From JBEKHI01 sp050012355 (GTDB lineage Bacteria; Actinomycetota; Actinomycetes; Streptosporangiales; Streptosporangiaceae), in assembly GCA_050012355.1 (NCBI GenBank), contig JBEKHI010000133.1, positions 1-18,752 of the forward strand: a DNA stretch of 18,752 bases, read 5' to 3'. Shown here piece by piece: positions 12,597-18,752 of this stretch. A program made the translations under genes and the position numbers. A model generated the notes under the pieces. The model was not told the origin of the DNA. It worked only from the letters and a program-made list of their open reading frames with translations, and ran no database searches. The stretch's first letter is position 1. Every line of letters starts with the position of its first letter.

Positions 12597-15269
12597 TCAG
12601 TGGCTCCTTTCGGCCATTTCCTCATAGGTGTGCCAGCGCCGCTGGACATCGGCGACGGCCAGCTCCGCAAGCCGCTCCGCGGCCTCGGGGTCGGTCCGGG
12701 CCAGGATCCGGAACCGCAGCTCGTTGTTCATGTACTCCGACAGCGGCAGCCGGGGCCGCGGCGAGTCGAGCAGGAAGTCCTCGGTCACCGGGTCGTAGCG
12801 GACCAGCGGCCAGTAGCCGCTGGCCACCGCCTTGTACTGCTGGTCCATCCCGTTGCGCAACGGCTGCCCGTCCTTTTCGATGCCGTGCGCGATGCAGTGG
12901 CTGTAAGCGATCACCAGCGACGGCCCCTCATACGATTCGGCCTCGCGCAGCGCTTGCAGCGTCTGCCGGGGATCGGCACCCATCGCGATCCTGGCCACAT
13001 AGACGTTCCGGTAGGCGACCGCCTGCAGGGCCAGATCCTTTTTCGGCACCCGCTTGCCCGCCGCGGCGAACCTGGCCACCGCGCCGATCGGCGTGGCCTT
13101 GGACGCCTGACCACCGGTGTTGGAGTACACCTCGGTGTCCAGGACCAGGACGTTCACGTCCCGGCCGGTGGCCAGCACGTGGTCCAGGCCGCCGGACCCG
13201 ATGTCGTAGGCCCAGCCGTCGCCGCCGACGATCCACACACTGCGCCGCACGAGATGATCGATGACGCTGCGCAGGTCCTCGACGGCCGGGCCAGACATCG
13301 AGCGGAGGCGGTCGCGCAGCAGATCGACCCGGCGCCGTTCTGCTGAATAATCAGATTCGGTGCGCTGGACGGCGGTCAAGATGGCGTCGGCGAGTTCTGG
13401 TCCGACCTCGTCCCGTAGTTCGGTCAGCCGGGTGCGGGCGAGCTTGGCGTGCTGGTCGGCGGCGAGCCGGAAGCCGAGGCCGAACTCAGCGTTGTCCTCA
13501 AGCATGGCCCGGATCAGGTCCGGCGCGCCGCCATACTTCGGCTCGGCATCCTTAGTGTCCATAACGGCGATCTCAGCCGCCCCAGCGACCGCGGCATCGA
13601 CCGCGCGGAGGTTGCGCTGCACGATCTCGGGCCCGCGGCGGCCGTAGGTCTTCTCGATCGCCTGCTTGATCGCCTTTACGGCCTCATCCTGCCGCAGGAT
13701 GCCAGAAATGACGAAGAAGCAGGTCTGCAGGATGGTGTTAATCCGGCCGCCGAGGCCCGCCTCGCGGGCGATCGCGTCGGCGTCCACCGCGTAGACGGTG
13801 AGCTTCTTCTCCTTGATGCGCTCGATCACTCGGGGCGGGAGTTCCGGTGCCGCCGGGGCGTTGATGAGCACCGTCGCGCCGGAGGCGGCCCGGTCGAGCA
13901 CCTCGTCACGTTCGATCAGGCGCGCTTGGTGAATCCCGACGAAGCTCGCCTTCGATATGAGGTACGGCGCGCTGATCGGCTCCGGCCCGAAACGCAGGTG
14001 GCTTACCGTCTCCGAGCCCGACTTCTTCGAGTCGTAGACGAAGTAGCCCTGCGCGTACAGCCCCGCCTCGCCGAGGATCTTGATGGTGTTCTTGTTCGCC
14101 CCGACCGTCCCATCCGAGCCGAGCCCGAAGAACACCGCCCGGGTAGTGCGCGGATCCTCGATGTCGAGCTCATCCCACGGCAGGCTAGTGCCTGAGACGT
14201 CATCGTTGATGCCCACGGTGAAGCGCGCCTTGGGGTGCTCCCGGGCCAGCTCGGCGAAGACAGCGGCGGCCATCCCCGGCGTGAACTCCTTCGACGACAG
14301 CCCGTATCGCCCGCCAATGATGGTTGCCCCACCGGTCGATGTGACATCGACCGGCATAGAGCCCGGTCGATGACTCATCGACCGCCTTCCGGCCAGGGCG
14401 GCCACCACGTCCAGGAAGAGTGGCTCGCCTTGGGTGCGGCGGTACACGATCAGCGCGTCGCCGGCACCCAGCCGCCTAGCCGTGCGGGCCGCGTCCATCG
14501 CGGTGTTCCCGCCGCCATAGACAGCCACCCGCCGGCCCAGGACCGGGGCTCCGCCCGCGCTCACGTCACGGAGGAAAGGCACGGCGTCGATGATCCGGGC
14601 CGCCTCCCGCGCCGGGATCTCGGTGTGCTTGGACAGGTGCGCCCCGACCGCGACGAAGACGGCGTCGAAGTGGCGGCGCTCGGCGTCCAGGTCTTTGACG
14701 GTGTACCCGCAGGTGATCGTGACGCCCAGTGCCTCGATGCGGGCGATCTCCGTGGCCAGGACGTCACGCGGCAGCCGGTAGGCGGGGATCCCGTAGCGCA
14801 TCATCCCGCCCGGCTCGGCACCCGCGTCACGTACCTCCACGGCGTGGCCGCGTCGCGCAAGGTGATACGCCGCGCTCAGCCCGCTCGGACCCGCGCCGAT
14901 GATCAGCACCCGCTTCCCGGTTGGCTCCGCGGGCTTGGCAAAGTTCCCTCCGAAGTCACCGAGGAACCGCTCGACGGCGTGGATGCTGACCGGCGTATCC
15001 AGCTCCTTGCGGTTACACACGTCCTCGCACGGGTGGTAGCACACCCGGCCGCAGATTCCCGGGAACGGGTTGTCCTCGGTGAGCAGCTGCCAGGCCCGCT
15101 CGTAGTCCTTATCGCGCGTAGCGGCGAGCCACGCCTGGATGTTCTCCCCAGCCGGGCAACCGGCGTTGCACGGCGGGAGCAGATCTAGGTACACCGGCCG
15201 CCGGGCACGCTCCGGCCCGGTGAAACCGGCGTCGCTAGCCAGGTCGGGCAGTGGGGTCAGGTCACGCAT
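12597..15269 (-). CDS. Chimeric GltD::NifJ reading frame with internal losses
   Basis: 890 open codons. Residues 1-279 are the front half of a GltD-like NADPH:acceptor flavoprotein: Cys34/Cys38 (PPCNAGCP), Cys73/77/81/85 (CGRVCYHPCEDVC), FAD loop GAGPSG at 125-130 and NADPH loop YGGGNTAMDAARTA at 251-264. At YRRT/QGEP (near 14432) it changes abruptly into pyruvate:ferredoxin oxidoreductase NifJ. The NifJ part keeps the gamma domain (about 281-560, GGRYGLSSKEFTPGM, KKSGSETVSHLRFG) and the end of the TPP domain (about 585-885, GGDGWAYDIGSGGLDHVLAT, DTEVYSNTGGQ). Missing: the GltD C-terminus, the NifJ alpha half, the 2x[4Fe-4S] ferredoxin domain and the CAGCGE-type start of the TPP domain (junction near residues 565-590). 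Residues about 297-313 come from a palindromic repeat. It cannot be a working oxidoreductase of either kind as known. No clear ribosome binding site precedes ATG 15269. Confidence 0.8.
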   Translation of the reverse strand: MRDLTPLPDLASDAGFTGPERARRPVYLDLLPPCNAGCPAGENIQAWLAATRDKDYERAWQLLTEDNPFPGICGRVCYHPCEDVCNRKELDTPVSIHAVERFLGDFGGNFAKPAEPTGKRVLIIGAGPSGLSAAYHLARRGHAVEVRDAGAEPGGMMRYGIPAYRLPRDVLATEIARIEALGVTITCGYTVKDLDAERRHFDAVFVAVGAHLSKHTEIPAREAARIIDAVPFLRDVSAGGAPVLGRRVAVYGGGNTAMDAARTARRLGAGDALIVYRRTQGEPLFLDVVAALAGRRSMSHRPGSMPVDVTSTGGATIIGGRYGLSSKEFTPGMAAAVFAELAREHPKARFTVGINDDVSGTSLPWDELDIEDPRTTRAVFFGLGSDGTVGANKNTIKILGEAGLYAQGYFVYDSKKSGSETVSHLRFGPEPISAPYLISKASFVGIHQARLIERDEVLDRAASGATVLINAPAAPELPPRVIERIKEKKLTVYAVDADAIAREAGLGGRINTILQTCFFVISGILRQDEAVKAIKQAIEKTYGRRGPEIVQRNLRAVDAAVAGAAEIAVMDTKDAEPKYGGAPDLIRAMLEDNAEFGLGFRLAADQHAKLARTRLTELRDEVGPELADAILTAVQRTESDYSAERRRVDLLRDRLRSMSGPAVEDLRSVIDHLVRRSVWIVGGDGWAYDIGSGGLDHVLATGRDVNVLVLDTEVYSNTGGQASKATPIGAVARFAAAGKRVPKKDLALQAVAYRNVYVARIAMGADPRQTLQALREAESYEGPSLVIAYSHCIAHGIEKDGQPLRNGMDQQYKAVASGYWPLVRYDPVTEDFLLDSPRPRLPLSEYMNNELRFRILARTDPEAAERLAELAVADVQRRWHTYEEMAERSH
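14332..14354. repeat. Interspersed palindrome, copy 2 (11-bp arms)
   Basis: CCGGTCGATGT, a central G, ACATCGACCGG. Perfect palindrome inside the chimeric gltD::nifJ frame, nine bases from copy 3. In the protein it reads MPVDVTSTGG, an insertion between NifJ motifs that are normally close. Confidence 0.85.
14364..14384. repeat. Interspersed palindrome, copy 3 (10-bp arms)
   Basis: CGGTCGATGA, a central C, TCATCGACCG. It shares the outer seven arm bases and more with copy 2 but differs symmetrically next to the centre (A/T instead of T/A), so pairing is kept. It encodes SMSHRPG in the chimeric frame. Confidence 0.85.
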
Positions 15270-15305
15270 ATCGACAGCGTGCAGCCGAGGGCCCCGGCTC
15301 CGGTA

Positions 15306-15319
15306 GGGACGAAGGACCC
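15306..15319 (-). promoter_or_regulatory. DosR-like box before gltD::nifJ (GGGTCCTTCGTCCC)
   Basis: Eleven of fourteen positions of the DosR core, arms nine of ten, 37 bp before the minus-strand start at 15269. It is in the 200-bp divergent region shared with the 15470 gene and differs by one base from the distal adh box. Confidence 0.5.
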
Positions 15320-15353
15320 TTGCGCCGGGACCTCTGGGCTAGCGAGCGGGCAG

Positions 15354-15367
15354 GTGACAGAAGTCCC
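15354..15367 (+). promoter_or_regulatory. DosR-like box before the 64-residue gene (GTGACAGAAGTCCC)
   Basis: Arms match the DosR core at nine of ten positions with the right 4-bp spacer; the arms are identical to those of the box at 1953. It lies 103 bp before ATG 15470. Confidence 0.4.
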
Positions 15368-15469
15368 TGGCCAGCAGAGCAGGATGACCCTACTCCGGTC
15401 ACTGGTCCGCCCAGCAGCATGAGAGCAGGCCAGCGCAAACCACGCCGGCTTCCGGATCCTGGAGGAATC

Positions 15470-15664
15470 ATGACCATCGAAGTCGTCATCCCCGACGAAT
15501 GGACCACCGGAGAGGCGCTAGCCATGCAGCAGCTAATCCAGCACAGCATGCGCGGTGCGCAACCCGTCATCGCCGTCGTTCGCAAGGACGCGACGCCGGA
15601 CCAGCTCCACGACATCTACCGCAAGGTCGACGACCTCATCGACGAGTCTGGTCTGGGAGTCTGA
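15470..15664 (+). CDS. Small 64-residue cytosolic protein, unknown function
   Basis: MTIEVVIPDEWTTGEALAMQ, then QLIQHSMRGAQPVIAVVRKD and a helical end rich in Asp (DQLHDIYRKVDDLIDES). It has no signal peptide or membrane segment and would be an alpha/beta protein with pI on the acidic side. I do not recognise a family. The start is well supported by GGAGGA three bases before ATG 15470; the longer upstream reading of the same frame has no start signal. It is alone on the plus strand, divergent from gltD::nifJ, convergent with the stress protein gene, and has a DosR-like box upstream, so it is a candidate small member of the same regulon. Confidence 0.7.
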   Translation: MTIEVVIPDEWTTGEALAMQQLIQHSMRGAQPVIAVVRKDATPDQLHDIYRKVDDLIDESGLGV

Positions 15665-15685
15665 CCGGCCGTGTACGGGAACGCG

Positions 15686-16120
15686 TCAGCCACCTGCCCT
15701 GATGACCACGACAGGGCAGGTGGCGTGCTGGACACAGTGCTGTCCGACCGTGCCGAGCAGGGCCTCGACGAACCCGCCGTGGCCACGGCTGCCGACGACC
15801 AGCAAGCTCGCCCCGGCGGAGGCGTTCAGCAGCGCCCTGGCCGGGTTGTCATGTACCACCGTGGTCGTTATCGTGACCGGCTCATAGGCCTCGGCCACGT
15901 CGGCGATGGCCTCGGTGAGGACCTGCGTGGCGATCTTCTCGAAGTCGACGTCATCCACCGCGGGGAACGCGTAGCCGGACGTCGCGGGGTATTCCCACGC
16001 AGTGACCGCGTCCACCACAGAGCCGGTGAGAATAGCCTGCCTGATCGCCCAGGCCAGGTCGAAGGCACCTGGCGCGCACATCAGGTCCCGGTCAGCGAAG
16101 TGCGGACCAACCCGGAGCAC
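15686..16120 (-). CDS. Universal stress protein (UspA family), N-terminally truncated
   Basis: The C-terminal two thirds are typical: AWAIRQAILTGSVVDAVTAW, VVHDNPARALLNASAGASLL and the nucleotide loop VVGSRGHGGFVEALLGTVGQ ending HCVQHATCPVVVIRAGG. The G-x2-G-x9-G pattern indicates an ATP-binding member. The normal first strand with its VGVDGS motif, which closes the ATP site, is missing: before FDLAWAIRQA stands unrelated sequence (LRVGPHFADRDLMCAPG). The real start is therefore uncertain; ATG 16120 or ATG 16081 are possible and neither has a good ribosome binding site. The lost 5' end faces the lost 3' end of the PNPOx-like gene 27 bp upstream, as expected from one deletion across both. Complete family members have about 140-150 residues per domain. 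Probably not functional as an ATP-binding Usp. Confidence 0.8.
   Translation of the reverse strand: MLRVGPHFADRDLMCAPGAFDLAWAIRQAILTGSVVDAVTAWEYPATSGYAFPAVDDVDFEKIATQVLTEAIADVAEAYEPVTITTTVVHDNPARALLNASAGASLLVVGSRGHGGFVEALLGTVGQHCVQHATCPVVVIRAGG
15689..15724. terminator. 13-bp hairpin between convergent genes
   Basis: GCCACCTGCCCTG (15689-15701) and CAGGGCAGGTGGC (15712-15724) are perfect complements around a ten-base loop. The hairpin covers the last codons of the stress protein gene, ending at its stop codon, and begins 24 bp after the stop of the 64-residue gene. It could end transcription in both directions; T-runs are lacking. Confidence 0.6.
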
Positions 16121-16147
16121 CTGGCCCAGCTTGAGGAATGGATGTGG

Positions 16148-16513
16148 TTACTTCGACTCAAAGTCTTCCGCGACGTTTCGGAACTCAGCCTCGTCGCTTA
16201 CCCTGGCGGCCTCGCCCGCGACCACGAGATCGAGACCGTTATCGAGCGTGTTGCGCCCGGTCGTAAGGACACAACTCGGGTTCTGCGCGAGGTTCCTAGC
16301 TTTGCGCTCGGCGGGACCGGTGCAGAAGTACAACGCGCCGTCCAGCCAGACTCCGAGCAGCGGAGTGACGTGCGGACGTCCGTCCGGCCGAACTGACGAC
16401 AGCCAGTACACCTGGGCATCCTGCAGGTACCCGCGTGCCCGGTCCCATTCCGGCAAGACCGCACCGGGGCTACTGAACGCGCCCAGCTCGGCCACCGGCT
16501 CCGGCTCAGCCAT
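16148..16513 (-). CDS. PNPOx-like flavin/F420-binding protein, C-terminally truncated
   Basis: 121 residues. The N-terminal part of a split-barrel oxidase is clear: WDRARGYLQDAQVYWLSSVR, PDGRPHVTPLLGVWLDGALY, FCTGPAERKARNLAQNPSCV, then GLDLVVAGEAARVSDEAEFR and a stop after AEDFESK. The family usually continues with about 40 more residues (an aromatic-rich strand and a final barrel strand), which are absent. The first half alone contains most cofactor-binding positions, but the barrel would be open. GGAAGG lies nine bases before ATG 16513. The gene runs towards the N-terminally broken stress protein gene, so one deletion probably hit both. Related proteins reduce or oxidise small substrates with F420; the substrate here is unknown. 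Confidence 0.8.
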   Translation of the reverse strand: MAEPEPVAELGAFSSPGAVLPEWDRARGYLQDAQVYWLSSVRPDGRPHVTPLLGVWLDGALYFCTGPAERKARNLAQNPSCVLTTGRNTLDNGLDLVVAGEAARVSDEAEFRNVAEDFESK

Positions 16514-16604
16514 CTCGTGCGACCTTCCGCGTCACGTACTCCAGGGAATTCGTAACGGCACCCACCGCCCTGTCCCTTAGTGCCTGGGTGCCGCCACAAG
16601 GTCC

Positions 16605-16841
16605 ATGGCAGCCCCGGCTTCGTCCTGGATCGCGGTCTATGGCCATAGCCGGAGTGTTGTAGGGCGGCCCGTAGGTGGCGGTCTCGCTCGTTCCGTTCAG
16701 CTCGCTGGCGGCGGTGGCCAGGAAATCGGTGGGCGCCAGCCTGGCCCAGATGGCGATGGTGGCCTCAGACGACGACACGACAGGGCCCGGCGTACCAGAA
16801 AACCTGCCCCTGACCCGCATGTTTACTAGGTAAGGAATCAC
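16605..16841 (-). pseudogene. Internal fragment of an unassigned actinobacterial membrane/secreted protein
   Basis: A minus-strand frame contains WARLAPTDFLATAASELNGT followed by SETATYGPPYN, a motif I associate with the start of the extracytoplasmic part of an uncharacterised actinobacterial membrane protein. The sequence before it is the end of psiE in another frame, and the sequence after YGPPYN (TPAMAIDRDPG) is unrelated. So a short coding island is left between two junctions. Its frame stays open to 16506 but the later part is probably not coding. The parent gene is not certain. Confidence 0.4.
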
Positions 16842-17274
16842 CCGGGTCGAGACGGCTGACCAGGAAGAACGCGGCTACGAAGACAACGACCATGGCCAGC
16901 AGCAGAGCGAGCGTGGCGGTGCTGACCGACGACGGGCCGCTGAGCACGAACAGCACCTTCCTGATGGTCGCCACCAAGCCGACCACGATGAGCGGCTGAG
17001 CGACCAGATGGTGCGCCCGCAGCGACAGGACGACGGTGTGCACGATCTCGACGAGTATCAGCGTCAGCAGCACCCGGTCCAGCAGCGCGTTGACGGCGGC
17101 CTCCACGTCGGCGTGCAGCAGCGACCGGCAGAAATCGGCGATCGCCCCGGCCAGCACGGCCACCGCCATGATCAGCAGCACGACACCGACCGCGGCGGAC
17201 AGATAGTCCTGGCCATGCTCAAGCAGCCCGACCACGCTCCGCACGCCACGCGGGCTGGGTTTCTGCTCAGTCAT
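16765..17274 (-). CDS. PsiE-like four-helix membrane protein
   Basis: 169 residues with four predicted membrane helices (about 24-46, 63-84, 92-111, 119-139). LVEIVHTVVLSLRAHHLVAQ and VATIRKVLFVLS are the characteristic PsiE (phosphate-starvation-inducible E) loop and helix patterns. The E. coli protein has 136 residues; its function is unknown. Here the last 27 residues (PGDSLPSKHAGQGQVFWYAG and on) have no family counterpart and overlap the unassigned fragment in another frame, so the original end was probably lost in a deletion and replaced by run-on sequence. ATG 17274 was chosen because the family's N-terminus fits; AGGA lies 12 bases upstream, rather far. Confidence 0.8.
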   Translation of the reverse strand: MTEQKPSPRGVRSVVGLLEHGQDYLSAAVGVVLLIMAVAVLAGAIADFCRSLLHADVEAAVNALLDRVLLTLILVEIVHTVVLSLRAHHLVAQPLIVVGLVATIRKVLFVLSGPSSVSTATLALLLAMVVVFVAAFFLVSRLDPGDSLPSKHAGQGQVFWYAGPCRVVV

Positions 17275-17382
17275 GGTCAGCGCATCCTAACCCGGCTCAT
17301 CGAGAGACAACAGACCCAGAAGCGGGAAGTCCGGCGCATTCCGCTGGAGCGGAGGCGCCGACTCGTGCCGTCGCGCTCTCGC

Positions 17383-18525
17383 TCAGCTGGAGGAGCCGTA
17401 CTGGATCGGCACGTTGATGACCTGGGTTTTCACCCAGCTAGCCGAGCCGGTGGTGTGCTTGTAGACGGTCAGCGTGCTGCCGTCGGCGGCGAGCGCTTCG
17501 GTGATACCGGAGGCGGTCACGGCCAGGGTGACGGCCCGTCCTAGCGGGAGGACGGGCAGGGGCTGCCAGGACGCCCCGCTGCCGGTAAGTAGTTGCCCTC
17601 GGTCGCTGGAGAGGGCGACGGCTATCGCGCCTTCGCTCCCGAGGGACACCGATACCGGCTGGATCCCGCCGAGTTTAAGCGCGGGTGACACGGTCCAGTG
17701 GCTGGCGTTGTCACTGGACCAGGCGGCGAAGAGGCTGGCCGCGCTGCCGGTTCCCGCCTCCAGCACCGCCGTGTCGGTGCTACCGGTCCTGGTGAGCCGG
17801 ATGACCTGGATGCGCTGCCCGCTGAACGGGGCCGGGATCTGGGGACCGGTCAGTTGCCATGTTCCCGAGGTATAGGCGAAGATGCCCGCGACGCCGGCCT
17901 GATCACAGGCGCCGCCGGTCAGCGGTGTCCCGCTGCTGGTGTAGGCGACGGCGGTGAGCGCGGTCAGGCCGCATCCGGATACGGTGCCGAGGGCGTGCTG
18001 GCTGGTCAGCGTGGTCCAACTGGAGCCGCCGGGGCTTAGCACGCTGATCTGGTGGTCGGTGTCGAGGGCCATCAGGTGGCCGTCCGGTGCGGCGGCGAGC
18101 GCGTCGGGAACGTTCGCTAGACCATCGTCGGGCGGGAGGGTGGTCCAGGCCTGACCGTCGTCGGCGGTGGCGGTCACCGGAGAGTAGGTCAGATCGAGGC
18201 TGGGACGTATCCCGGTGACAAGCGTTCCCTGGCGCGGAGCCAGCACCAAGGCGCCGTTGGTCGCGATGTCCGGAGGGGTCTGCAGTGACCATCTGCCGCC
18301 AGTCGCGGGCAGCCGGAAGAGCTGCCAGAACAGGTTCGGTCCGGTCGCGCCCATCGGCACCGTGGCCCACGTACCGTCCGCGGAGGTCTGGGCGGTGCTG
18401 AGGGTCAGCGATACCGCAGGGGTCGCGGGTGTCGCCTGTGCCTGCGTCCGTATCGTTGCGCTGCCGCATCCGGCCGCGAGGATCGCGGTGCCCAGCAGTG
18501 CCGCCATACGCCAAGGCGGGGTCAT
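17383..18525 (-). CDS. Exported lipoprotein, beta-propeller-like
   Basis: 380 residues. Residues 1-20 are a lipoprotein signal (WRMAALLGTAILAAGC) with the modified Cys20, so the protein is anchored on the outer face of the membrane. The rest is Thr/Ser/Gly/Ala-rich beta sequence with repeated blade-like units: DDGQAWTTLPPDDG, GGSSWTTLTSQH, SSDNASHWTVSPALKLGG, SDRGQLLTGSGASWQPLPVL. This resembles sialidase/BNR-type or photosynthesis-HCF136-like propellers, but no catalytic Asp-box set is complete. Its ATG overlaps the stop of the upstream SCO1/SenC gene (ATGA), so they are translated together; a role in metal or cytochrome oxidase assembly outside the membrane is a reasonable inference only. 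A 9-bp inverted repeat at 17534-17557 lies within the coding sequence. Confidence 0.82.
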   Translation of the reverse strand: MTPPWRMAALLGTAILAAGCGSATIRTQAQATPATPAVSLTLSTAQTSADGTWATVPMGATGPNLFWQLFRLPATGGRWSLQTPPDIATNGALVLAPRQGTLVTGIRPSLDLTYSPVTATADDGQAWTTLPPDDGLANVPDALAAAPDGHLMALDTDHQISVLSPGGSSWTTLTSQHALGTVSGCGLTALTAVAYTSSGTPLTGGACDQAGVAGIFAYTSGTWQLTGPQIPAPFSGQRIQVIRLTRTGSTDTAVLEAGTGSAASLFAAWSSDNASHWTVSPALKLGGIQPVSVSLGSEGAIAVALSSDRGQLLTGSGASWQPLPVLPLGRAVTLAVTASGITEALAADGSTLTVYKHTTGSASWVKTQVINVPIQYGSSS

Positions 18526-18752
18526 GACGCCTTCAGGGTCTGGGTCGCGGCCTGCGCCAGCAACGTCGAGAACGAGGACTGGGTGGCCGCGGTTCCGGGC
18601 CCGGGATCCATGTCCAGGGTCTCGCGTATTTCACCCGACTGATCGATGACGAAAGCGATGTCGTTGTGCCCGAGCATTGCTCCGGCGGGCAGGGTCTCCG
18701 CCGGGACGCCGTACGCGTGGTAGAGCGCGCGAAGCCTGGCCGGGCTGCTGGT
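18522..18752 (-). CDS. SCO1/SenC family copper chaperone, C-terminal fragment
   Basis: The last 76 codons of a thioredoxin-fold protein; the start is beyond the right edge. LRALYHAYGVPAETLPAG, then GHNDIAFVIDQSGEIRETLD and DPGPGTAATQSSFSTLLAQA match the end of actinobacterial Sco proteins. The His in GHNDIAFVID is the conserved copper ligand; the CxxxC motif would be upstream, out of view. Sco proteins deliver copper to cytochrome c oxidase subunit II. The stop TGA overlaps the ATG of the lipoprotein gene. Confidence 0.88.
   Translation of the reverse strand, partial: TSSPARLRALYHAYGVPAETLPAGAMLGHNDIAFVIDQSGEIRETLDMDPGPGTAATQSSFSTLLAQAATQTLKAS

Noticed and set aside
12600..14195. Several plus-strand frames of about 250 codons opposite gltD::nifJ
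   Set aside because: Shadows in GC-rich DNA; the minus strand shows many strong GltD and NifJ motifs.
15327..15340. GGGACCTCTGGGCT as a third box in the divergent region
   Set aside because: Only the left arm fits; the right arm lacks the GTCCC pattern.
16565..16605. GGCACCCA/TGGGTGCC repeat with a GTCCCTTAG stretch before the second PNPOx gene, as another DosR-like box
   Set aside because: Only about nine of fourteen positions match and the arms are not paired at the right spacing; too weak to list.
17534..17557. Hairpin GCCCGTCCT / AGGACGGGC
   Set aside because: Inside the lipoprotein coding sequence, no T-run and no gene boundary.
1..18752. CRISPR array, insertion sequence, integrase or toxin-antitoxin genes
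   Set aside because: No regularly spaced repeats and no transposase, recombinase or toxin family motifs were found in any frame.

Overview
The window is high-GC DNA from an actinobacterium. Gene content (LuxR regulator of DosR/DevR type, ArsR-ArsC fusion remnant, SCO1/SenC with a lipoprotein) and codon use suggest a soil lineage near Streptosporangiales or Streptomyces, but the genus cannot be fixed from the sequence. No tRNA, rRNA, CRISPR array, insertion sequence or phage gene was seen.

Layout. 1-133: C-terminus of a DosR/DevR-like response regulator. 143-1850: ArsR-type operator, a broken arsR-arsC fusion gene, then an intact chromate transporter gene chrA. 2084-4981: a small two-helix membrane protein, a pyridoxamine 5'-phosphate oxidase-like protein and, convergent with it, a DevS/DosT-like two-GAF histidine kinase that keeps the heme-ligating His and the phospho-acceptor His. 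5074-8830: a small membrane protein, a CBS-CBS-BON protein and a GNAT/NDP-forming acyl-CoA synthetase fusion (Pat-type lysine acetyltransferase). 9072-10079: secreted beta-propeller-like protein. 10257-15269 (minus strand): a GltD::NifJ chimeric reading frame, a dihydroorotate dehydrogenase-like gene, an aldehyde dehydrogenase tail, a zinc alcohol dehydrogenase and a 29-codon start of a transhydrogenase/alanine dehydrogenase-like gene. 15470-17274: a 64-residue protein, a universal stress protein, a second PNPOx-like protein, an unassigned remnant and PsiE. 17383-18752: a lipoprotein and the end of a SCO1/SenC gene.

How it fits together. Content resembles a mycobacterial-type dormancy (hypoxia/NO) island: sensor kinase, response regulator, CBS protein, universal stress protein, PNPOx-like proteins and fermentative/anaerobic redox enzymes. 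Eight near-palindromic 14-bp sites of the form GGGAC-N4-GTCCC (close to the known DosR core) lie in front of six of the transcription units, so the window may be a largely self-contained DosR-like regulon.

The second theme is erosion. At least six genes have lost internal or terminal pieces, several joined to the next gene: arsR-arsC, gltD::nifJ (with a further internal loss of the ferredoxin domain), PNPOx/USP, psiE/remnant, aldehyde dehydrogenase and pntA-like. A palindromic repeat (GTCGATG-N3-CATCGAC core) sits twice inside the chimeric gltD::nifJ frame and once behind the small membrane protein at 5074.
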